Assembly: GCA_023422635.1 (NCBI GenBank)
Contig: JAFAGO010000029.1
Location: 135,441 to 199,440, forward strand
DNA length: 64,000 nt
Source: Bacteroidota bacterium
Lineage (GTDB): Bacteria > Bacteroidota > Bacteroidia > Flavobacteriales > Weeksellaceae
Reading direction: 5' to 3'
Part shown: positions 26,675-32,714 of the stretch, piece by piece
How the letters are laid out: each line of letters opens with the position of its first letter
How positions within the stretch are numbered: position 1 is the first letter of the stretch
Notes under the pieces: model-generated
Seen by the model: the letters and a program-made list of their open reading frames with translations, nothing else
Told to the model about the DNA's origin: nothing
Database searches by the model: none
Translations under genes and position numbers: made by a program

Positions 26675-27037
26675 ATGAAAATAACAAACGAAAAACAATA
26701 TAACACCGCCTTAAACCTCATTAATGAGATAATGAAAAAAGGGGAAGATAATGTATCGGAAAAAGAATTGGAAACCTTGCAAACATTAACCAACGAAGTT
26801 AAAGAATACGAGAACCAATACTATCAATTTCCTGCACCAAAAACCATTATCGAAATGGTGAAAATAAAAATGTTTGAAAAAGAGATGAGCCAAACGGAAC
26901 TATCGAAAAAAACGAATATTCCTTTGCCTAAACTAAACCAAATATTAAAGGGCAACCGAAAACCCGATATAGATTTTCTGAAAGGTATTTACCACAACCT
27001 AAATATTTCTGCAGATTTCATTTTTAGTAGAATTTAA
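26675..27037 (+). CDS. higA: HigA-type antitoxin (XRE helix-turn-helix)
   Basis: 120 aa. The N-terminal half is helical and charged; a Cro/CI-type HTH lies at about residues 60-115 (MVKIKMFEKEMSQTELSKKT ... LPKLNQILKGNRKPDIDFL). It should neutralise HigB and repress the higBA promoter, likely through the repeats at 26321-26352. It starts one base after the higB stop, indicating translational coupling. A strong terminator follows (27042-27066). Confidence 0.88.
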   Translation: MKITNEKQYNTALNLINEIMKKGEDNVSEKELETLQTLTNEVKEYENQYYQFPAPKTIIEMVKIKMFEKEMSQTELSKKTNIPLPKLNQILKGNRKPDIDFLKGIYHNLNISADFIFSRI

Positions 27038-27041
27038 TACA

Positions 27042-27066
27042 GGGTGCAGAAATGCACCTTTTTTTT
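27042..27066 (+). terminator. Rho-independent terminator after higBA
   Basis: GGTGCA/TGCACC stem with a GAAA tetraloop followed by eight T, starting 4 bp after the higA stop. It separates the TA module from the next gene. Confidence 0.85.
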
Positions 27067-27068
27067 AA

Positions 27069-27084
27069 CGTTCAAACCCACAAC
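27069..27084 (+). repeat. Leader motif CGTTCAAACCCACAAC, copy 1
   Basis: This motif ends 2 bp before the start codon of the 316-aa gene and recurs, with one inserted base, at 28870-28886 before the Rep-like gene. Both copies follow a stem-loop. Confidence 0.5.
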
Positions 27085-27086
27085 CT

Positions 27087-28037
27087 ATGAGTGACGATAT
27101 TCGGATTCAAATATTTAATAATTTCGATGAATTTCAAATAAATTTTAGTCCGAAAAAAATTGAAAAAGAATTAATACAAAAGGATGTAAAATATGAGGAC
27201 TATTTAGAGCATCTTAAAGATATTTACATTGATATTTATGAAGTTCTTACGGATAGATTAGATAGTTTAAAAAACCTACAAACGTTAGTATCAAATCATT
27301 ATGAAACAATTATTAACATTGATTTTCTAAAAGATAATAGTTCTTATAATCCTTCACTCTCAAAAGATTTATTAATTCAAAAACAAAAAGATATTTACAT
27401 TGATAAAATATTTAATTCAATAAATAATTTAAATAAATTAGGAAAAAAAATAAGATTTCAATTACAAAGTGACGACTTTAAAGAAAATTACAACTTTGAA
27501 GATTATCAAGATTATGATTTTGAAATTCTCAATGATAATATTAGCGAAAATATTTCTGAAGATGATTATTTAAAAAAAGAGGTTACAAAAATTCTCTTAT
27601 TCTTAAATAACAGAATAAATGACGAACATTCAAAGATTGTAGAATATATCGAAACTAAAAGTAATGTTAATAAGAAGAAATTACCACATATTGAAAGTCT
27701 TGAAAAAGTTCTTTATGATAGTGTAGATAGAGATAAATCAAACACTTTAGCCAACGAGGTTTTTTTTGGTGATTTAGGAAAATTAGAATTACTAATTTTT
27801 TTTAATGAAAACTTTACTATATCAGCAAAAAACTTTACTGATAAAACAAAATACACGCAGATATATTTTTATTTAACTTCAATTTGTGAACACAACATTC
27901 CTAAAAAACCCTATCAAGAATTAGTAAAAAACTTGTTTGGATATGATTATAAAGGTGCAGAAATAAAGGGAACAACTTATAAACACCAAACTTTTTTAGG
28001 AAAAATACATTCAGACTTCAAAGACATAAAAAGTTAG
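27087..28037 (+). CDS. Unrecognised 316-aa cargo protein of the integrative element
   Basis: No family recognised. The protein is strongly charged, rich in Lys, Asn, Asp and Ile, and predicted almost entirely helical, with heptad-like stretches at about residues 25-120 and 165-200. A C-terminal region (about 230-310, LGKLELLIFFNENFTISAKN ... LVKNLFGYDYKGAEIKGTTY) looks like a small helical domain and is the part most likely to be conserved; it faintly recalls the end of RteC-like regulators, but that is not secure. Base composition is visibly more AT-rich than neighbouring genes. Its position between the TA module and the Xis/Rep genes is where such elements often carry cargo, so defence or regulation are both possible. 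Function unknown. Confidence 0.7.
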   Translation: MSDDIRIQIFNNFDEFQINFSPKKIEKELIQKDVKYEDYLEHLKDIYIDIYEVLTDRLDSLKNLQTLVSNHYETIINIDFLKDNSSYNPSLSKDLLIQKQKDIYIDKIFNSINNLNKLGKKIRFQLQSDDFKENYNFEDYQDYDFEILNDNISENISEDDYLKKEVTKILLFLNNRINDEHSKIVEYIETKSNVNKKKLPHIESLEKVLYDSVDRDKSNTLANEVFFGDLGKLELLIFFNENFTISAKNFTDKTKYTQIYFYLTSICEHNIPKKPYQELVKNLFGYDYKGAEIKGTTYKHQTFLGKIHSDFKDIKS

Positions 28038-28133
28038 CATATTTTAAATAAGAATAAAAAGGTAATGAAATAGGAATAAAACCCGAATAACTCATTATTT
28101 CCTTTGTACTGTTCAATTTAAAACAGTATAAAG

Positions 28134-28409
28134 ATGACATCAATTCAGTTTATCGGTTTAGAGCCGACCGCCTTAATTCAGGAAATAACCGCACAGGTTA
28201 AAAATTCCTTACTTCCCGAACTCACAAAAACTTTACAGAACGATAATCTCGAATACCTTTCCGCTGAACAGGTATGTAAAAGATTATCCATTACAAAACC
28301 AACCTTACACGAATGGAAAAAACGAAAAATTATCCGTTCGTTCAAATTAGGTGCGCGGGTATATTACCGCTGGGATGAGGTGCAAAATGCAATGATTATT
28401 AACGATTAA
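28134..28409 (+). CDS. Excisionase/MerR-like helix-turn-helix protein
   Basis: 91 aa. A winged-HTH DNA-binding domain occupies about residues 40-88: YLSAEQVCKRLSITKPTLHE then WKKRKIIRSFKLGARVYYRW and DEV, the DUF3853/excisionase-like pattern common in Bacteroidota integrative elements. It may direct excision with the integrase or regulate the downstream replication genes. An inverted repeat TACTGTT/AACAGTA lies just upstream (about 28109-28130), a possible self-binding site. Followed 11 bp later by the 135-aa gene; the two are likely co-transcribed. Confidence 0.82.
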   Translation: MTSIQFIGLEPTALIQEITAQVKNSLLPELTKTLQNDNLEYLSAEQVCKRLSITKPTLHEWKKRKIIRSFKLGARVYYRWDEVQNAMIIND

Positions 28410-28420
28410 TTTTTATTGCA

Positions 28421-28828
28421 ATGGAAAAAAAGACGTTCATTCCCGACAGTTACAAAATGGTTTATTCTTTTGACCTCGCAAAAAAGACCTTTGCACAATT
28501 CAAATTACAAACCGCAGAAAAACCGCTATTATCTAACCTTATCCGTTTAGAGAAAAACAAAGGTTACAATTTAATTAAAGATGCAATTCTACTATTGCGA
28601 ATCCGAAATGCAACTAATTGGAGTAAATGCAATCTTTCAGGATTAAGAGCAACGGATGTGCCTGATTTTTACTATTCAGATTTGCCGATAAACAGCGTAA
28701 AATCTTTGTGTATCGTGAAATACCTTTCCGATGTTGGAACAATCGAAATACGCGCCTGTAAACAATTCTATCCGCACAACAAAACCGACCGTACCCGATT
28801 GGTAAACTACCTTATACAAAACTTTTAA
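28421..28828 (+). CDS. Hypothetical 135-aa protein of the replication module
   Basis: No family recognised. Basic, mixed alpha/beta composition with several Cys (NWSKCNLSG, KSLCIVKYLS, EIRACKQFYP) and a hydrophobic core around residues 70-100. Because it sits between the HTH gene (11 bp gap) and the probable Rep gene, an accessory replication role, for instance single-strand DNA binding, is a reasonable guess only. Ends just before the hairpin at 28839-28863. Confidence 0.65.
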   Translation: MEKKTFIPDSYKMVYSFDLAKKTFAQFKLQTAEKPLLSNLIRLEKNKGYNLIKDAILLLRIRNATNWSKCNLSGLRATDVPDFYYSDLPINSVKSLCIVKYLSDVGTIEIRACKQFYPHNKTDRTRLVNYLIQNF

Positions 28829-28838
28829 GAACAAAAAA

Positions 28839-28863
28839 AAGGGAGTGCAAACCGCATTCCCTT
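28839..28863. terminator. Stem-loop, T-rich on the minus strand (terminator or attenuator)
   Basis: AAGGGAGTGC / GCATTCCCTT stem (one wobble) with a 5-nt loop. The strand read leftward has eight T after the stem, so it is a good minus-strand terminator; on the plus strand only three T follow, so rightward transcripts into the Rep gene may pass. Confidence 0.55.
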
Positions 28864-28869
28864 TATAGG

Positions 28870-28886
28870 CGTTCAAACCTCACAAC
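28870..28886 (+). repeat. Leader motif CGTTCAAACCTCACAAC, copy 2
   Basis: Second copy of the 27069-27084 motif, with one inserted T, 33 bp upstream of the Rep-like start codon and directly after a stem-loop. Confidence 0.5.
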
Positions 28887-28918
28887 AGTCAAACCATTGA
28901 TTTTACAAAGATAACAAA

Positions 28919-30208
28919 ATGCTGGATAATATAAAGTTTAGAATCAAAGATAAAACAGTAATAAATAAATTACTGTTACATTCTGATTTTACACCTTTGT
29001 ATTCACGTGTTAATTCATTAGCGAAATACAAACACAAAGACATTGGAGCAAAGTTACATTTTGAACTTAAAAAAGAGTTTGTAAATGGACAATTTGCAGG
29101 ATATGAGTTTGCAGATTTATGTATAAGTCCGCACTATTATTTTAACCAATACCGCCACAATGGTAACGATTTCACGCCCGAAAATTGCATCAATTCCGTT
29201 TATGATATTCTTACCTACATTGGAATAAAACCTAACGAATTTAACGCACTAAAAGTAGTAAACCTCGAATTTGGTTTGAATCTCATTCCTGAAACTGATA
29301 TAAAAACAATCATCAATGGACTTTTGTTTTACGGAAAAACGCCTTTTAAAGTTGGTAATTTTCCATACTTCAAAAAGACCGATGCAACCGCCTACAAATT
29401 CATAAAGGCATACGCCAAAGGATTACAATTTATTGAAGTTCCCGAATACGGTATACATCCTAACACATTCAGATTTGAGATTAAAACGAAAGAGGCAAAA
29501 TACTTAAGAACTGATGAAATCAGAATCTACAATGCAACAGACTTGCTGAAATTAGATACTTATAGCCGATTAGGGCAAACCTTATTGAATGAATGGGAAA
29601 ATGTATTGATAACGAATTTAACGCCTGATTTGAAAGGTTTAAAATCCGATGAAGTGAAGTATCTCACAAATGCCAAAACCTTTGATTTTTGGCAGGGAAT
29701 AATCACTAAAAAACACCGAAATACATTCGGCATAAACAAGGTAAAATACTTCAAAATACTTCAAGGGAAAAACAATCTGCACACCCAAATAAAACTACAA
29801 ATTATTGACAAATTATTTACTTTTTCAAAATGTGCAAATTCCACACAGAGAACACCGATAAATAGGGGAAAAGTGCAAAACTCAAAAAACACCTTAACCC
29901 TGATAAACGTGGAAAATGCACATTTCAATAAATGTTTAGTAACGGGATTAGATATTTCAATGCAGAAAACAAGTAGTAAATTTTTGTGTCATTCAGGACT
30001 AAAATATTATAAAGAGAATAAACCTACAATTTACAAAGAATTGGAAAAAAAATATTTGAAAGATAAACAAAGAAGTGAGAGTGAGGAAAGACAAATATAT
30101 TTAATCTGTAAAAACATAAGGGACGTTGATAGTAATCCACGCAACAACAGGAAACAGTTTGAGAAACGGAACTATCATCCGAATCAATTACAATTTAGAT
30201 TTCTGTAA
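28919..30208 (+). CDS. Probable phage/plasmid replication initiator (G2P/gene II-like)
   Basis: 429 aa. The opening MLDNIKFRI and the central block NTFRFEIKTKEAKYL followed by LLKLDTYSRLGQTLLNEWEN resemble the rolling-circle initiators of filamentous phages and small plasmids (gene II/X, Phage_CRI type), which have a conserved 'RFE...K.YL' strand-helix segment and a later L-rich helix. I could not identify an unambiguous HUH or two-Tyr nicking motif by eye, so the assignment is tentative. A Lys-rich C-terminus (about 350-429) is probably DNA-binding. In the excised element it would nick the plus origin, possibly in the downstream non-coding tail. Alternative: an unrelated element-specific protein. 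Confidence 0.5.
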   Translation: MLDNIKFRIKDKTVINKLLLHSDFTPLYSRVNSLAKYKHKDIGAKLHFELKKEFVNGQFAGYEFADLCISPHYYFNQYRHNGNDFTPENCINSVYDILTYIGIKPNEFNALKVVNLEFGLNLIPETDIKTIINGLLFYGKTPFKVGNFPYFKKTDATAYKFIKAYAKGLQFIEVPEYGIHPNTFRFEIKTKEAKYLRTDEIRIYNATDLLKLDTYSRLGQTLLNEWENVLITNLTPDLKGLKSDEVKYLTNAKTFDFWQGIITKKHRNTFGINKVKYFKILQGKNNLHTQIKLQIIDKLFTFSKCANSTQRTPINRGKVQNSKNTLTLINVENAHFNKCLVTGLDISMQKTSSKFLCHSGLKYYKENKPTIYKELEKKYLKDKQRSESEERQIYLICKNIRDVDSNPRNNRKQFEKRNYHPNQLQFRFL

Positions 30209-30660
30209 TCTCTACTAATTGTAGATTGGCAGAAAATCAAATTTGAAAAAACGATTTTTTTAGTTAAAATTTAGAGGGGCGGGGTATTTTTTCACTTCGC
30301 CTTTTGCGTTTTTTTCCTCTAACAATATATATACTACTATAAAACAGGTCATTAACTCAATATAATTTATATATAACGAACTACTACAAAAGACATAAAA
30401 ACTACATAGAAACCTAAAAATCAAAACATTACAACACAAACAAAGTCAATATTAAATTATCTACCTGATAAAGAGGTATTGGTTTAGTATAAATGGACTG
30501 GTATAGTACCATAAGATTTTTAATAAAGTGTTTAAAAACTTAAAATATAAAGATGTTGAAATATGGAAAGTCAAGAATTTGAATCTCTCACCAATTTAGG
30601 TGAGCAAAAAGGAAAAACCGAAATAAAAAAAAACACGTTTAAAATGTAAAAATTCAAACT
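30209..30660. other. Non-coding tail of the element: candidate replication/transfer origin region
   Basis: 450 bp without a convincing gene. It contains a perfect hairpin TCTAC/GTAGA (30211-30225), an isolated G-rich stretch GAGGGGCGGGG (30274-30284) in otherwise very AT-rich DNA, a direct repeat TGGTTTAGTA / TGGTATAGTA (30480-30489 and 30499-30508), the dyad GGTATAGTACC (30500-30510) and a perfect hairpin CTCACC/GGTGAG (30587-30604). The density of small structures just downstream of a Rep-like gene suggests an origin; this is inference. A 28-codon ATG frame at 30563 is not called as a gene. Confidence 0.4.
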
Positions 30661-30681
30661 GGTTCTCCAATGGTTCTCCAA
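30661..30681. repeat. Right arm-type repeat (tandem GGTTCTCCAA)
   Basis: Identical to 24606-24626 except for one base between the two decamers, same orientation, 44 bp from the right core site. Confidence 0.65.
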
Positions 30682-30690
30682 AATAAAAAA

Positions 30691-30713
30691 AACACCCTGA
30701 AAATCAGAGTGTT
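30691..30713 (-). terminator. Element-borne replacement terminator for tRNA-Arg
   Basis: AACACCCTGA / TCAGAGTGTT stem (one wobble) with AAA(T) loop, followed on the minus strand by a run of T, 14 bp beyond the tRNA 3' end. It lies inside the element and takes the place of the displaced host terminator at 24418-24454. Confidence 0.7.
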
Positions 30714-30724
30714 AATTACAATTA

Positions 30725-30742
30725 TGTAGACCCATGAGGAAT
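30725..30742. repeat. Right attachment site overlapping the tRNA-Arg 3' end
   Basis: Same 18 bases as 24454-24471. Here they cover the discriminator base, acceptor 3' strand and part of the T arm of the tRNA on the minus strand. Confidence 0.9.
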
Positions 30743-30798
30743 CGAACCTCAACCTAAAGAACCGGAATCTTTAATTCTATCCATTAAACTATGGGTCC
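30727..30798 (-). tRNA. tRNA-Arg(CCG)
   Basis: Minus-strand cloverleaf of 72 nt: acceptor GGACCCA pairing with TGGGTCT (first pair G-U), D arm with GG in the loop, anticodon stem AAAGA/TCTTT around the loop TTCCGGT giving anticodon CCG, 4-nt variable loop, and T arm TGAGG-TTCGATT-CCTCA; discriminator A. No CCA is encoded. The 3' end serves as integration site of the element to its left and remains intact. Confidence 0.92.
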
Positions 30799-30886
30799 CC
30801 TTTCTATTTTTATCAATTGAAAATTGTAAGGATTACAACTTTGTTTGTTTCAACTCCATATTCCAAAAAAGAATTTTACTTTGCTG

Positions 30887-32650
30887 TTAGAAAGTAATTT
30901 TTACACCGCCTAAAACCTGAGCGCCCAAAACTTTATATCCTTTAAAGGTTTGATAGTTGGCGTTGAGTAAATTATTTCCGTGTGCAAAAATACTGAAATT
31001 TTTATGGATTTTATACTCTGCAGAAAGATTTAAATCTGCGTATCCGCCAACCTTTTCATTACGAAGTTCTTGAATGCCATCAACTGGAAAAGTTTGAGGA
31101 ACTAAAAACATATTGGTCGTTCTATCGCTTACAAAATATCCATTAAAGCCAAGTTGAAGTTTTTTGTCGAGCATTGTATATTTGGCTCCAATATTTGCTT
31201 TCAATAAAGGTTTGTAAAAAATATGTTCATAGTTATCTAAATCGTATTTGGTATAGTTCAGTTCGCCATTAATAACAAGATTTTCGAGAGGGAAATACTG
31301 AACGCTACCTTTCACTTCACTAATTTTTCCGTTATCATAAACAGCGGAAAATGTATTGGCAAATCCGTAAGGAGTTTGAACGGCGTTATCAGCATTGATC
31401 AAATTATTCCCTTCGTAAAACATAATATCATTTGCTTTACCAAATCCTGCGGAAAAATCATATTTTAAGTTTTCTTGAATATCCCCGCGTAAACCAAGAT
31501 AAAAATGATACTTGGTTTCTGTAGGTTTCAATACTTGGTCGGAAAGCAAATACGGATTTTCTTGAAGCATATCCGTATATGAATTGAGTTTCAAACCACC
31601 ATCAACTCCTGCATAAAATTTAAATTCATCAGCGGCGGCAATTTGCAATTCTGCTCTTGGAAACCAATACGTTTTATTCGATTTCAGTTGTTCTTCTAAA
31701 AGAGAATTGTTGTTTTTGGAAGTATTAAAAGTAAAATCAGAGCCCAACATTAAGTACGATTCTCCTTTAAATAACGTTACTTTCGGGGAAATCGTTCCGT
31801 TGAAAAAACTCGAAGTATTGGCATTTAAAATATCAAAAGTTGTGCTTTGCGTGTCAATTCCTAAACCTAAATCTCCATTTAACGTAACATCATTGTACAC
31901 CGGAACGGAATGCTTCGAAAGATTAAATAAAGCAGAAGCTTTGTTTTCGGAAGCATCAAAAACATCGGTTAAAAAAGACGCTTTTACACGAGCATCATTA
32001 AGAATTTCATTGGAATAAAAATCGTAATATCCATCAACATTAATTACGTTTGTTTTCTGTTTAATATCAATATCAGCACTTGGATTCACGGCATAAATCC
32101 CGTAATAATTATACTGATTCGTGGCATAACCTGCGTTGATGTTAAATTTACCTTGTTCTCCGTAGTTATTTAGAAAAACATTCAAATCTGCTTCGCTTTG
32201 TTTCGATTTCCAATCGTAGATTTTCTTGAGTCCGTTGGTTGAATTAAAGTGTACATCAGCACCCACTTCCATTTTACTTTCCAAAACTGTAGAAATATTT
32301 GCATCCGCCAAAATTCGACCGTAATTTCCCATTCCAAAACGCACATAATTATTTTGATACGTGTTGCTGAATTCGGGCGCGATATCCGAACCTTGAATGG
32401 TTGATGTTTTAAAATCAGAAACCGCAGGAACATCTGTAATATCATATTTCAGATTTAAAGAATCCTGAATTTTCTTTTCTTTTGGGGGATAATTTTTAAC
32501 GGTTTCTACTGAAGTTTTTTTCTTTTCAATTTTGCGAATTTCGGGTTCTCTTTTTTTATTTAAGATGAGTTTTTCTTCCTTAATCTGTGCGAAAGAAAAA
32601 GTCGAAACGCCCAATAATAGGAAAGAAAGTATTTGAATTTTTGTATTCAT
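30887..32650 (-). CDS. TonB-receptor-like outer-membrane beta-barrel protein without plug
   Basis: 587 aa. Signal peptide ending STFSFAQ, a basic Lys/Glu-rich region to about residue 60 and then a long series of amphipathic beta-strands ending QVLGGVKITF, a C-terminal barrel signal. The later part resembles TonB-dependent receptor barrels (FSIFAHGNNLLNANYQTFKG), but the plug motifs are absent. It follows a large TPR protein gene by 64 bp on the same strand, a pairing that suggests a periplasm/outer-membrane complex. Exact function unknown. Confidence 0.75.
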   Translation of the reverse strand: MNTKIQILSFLLLGVSTFSFAQIKEEKLILNKKREPEIRKIEKKKTSVETVKNYPPKEKKIQDSLNLKYDITDVPAVSDFKTSTIQGSDIAPEFSNTYQNNYVRFGMGNYGRILADANISTVLESKMEVGADVHFNSTNGLKKIYDWKSKQSEADLNVFLNNYGEQGKFNINAGYATNQYNYYGIYAVNPSADIDIKQKTNVINVDGYYDFYSNEILNDARVKASFLTDVFDASENKASALFNLSKHSVPVYNDVTLNGDLGLGIDTQSTTFDILNANTSSFFNGTISPKVTLFKGESYLMLGSDFTFNTSKNNNSLLEEQLKSNKTYWFPRAELQIAAADEFKFYAGVDGGLKLNSYTDMLQENPYLLSDQVLKPTETKYHFYLGLRGDIQENLKYDFSAGFGKANDIMFYEGNNLINADNAVQTPYGFANTFSAVYDNGKISEVKGSVQYFPLENLVINGELNYTKYDLDNYEHIFYKPLLKANIGAKYTMLDKKLQLGFNGYFVSDRTTNMFLVPQTFPVDGIQELRNEKVGGYADLNLSAEYKIHKNFSIFAHGNNLLNANYQTFKGYKVLGAQVLGGVKITF

Positions 32651-32714
32651 AATGAAATTTGAGACTTTAAGATGAGAGAGTTTGAAACTTTGAAATCATG
32701 TTCAAATCGCCACA

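Larger units (their letters stand above)
24454..30742. mobile_element. 6.3-kb integrative element in tRNA-Arg(CCG)
   Basis: Bounded by exact 18-bp direct repeats and carrying a tyrosine integrase next to the distal end. Gene order: integrase, 89-aa protein, HigB, HigA, 316-aa protein, HTH/excisionase-like protein, 135-aa protein, probable Rep, then about 500 bp non-coding. All genes read left to right. No capsid, type IV secretion, coupling protein or MOB-type relaxase gene is visible, so it is too small to be a self-transmissible ICE. It may be a mobilisable element or a satellite/plasmid-like integrative element that uses rolling-circle replication when excised (inference). Confidence 0.85.

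Noticed and set aside
30563..30649. 28-codon ATG frame at the right end of the element
   Set aside because: Very short, covers a perfect hairpin, no ribosome-binding site or promoter box; more likely part of the non-coding tail.
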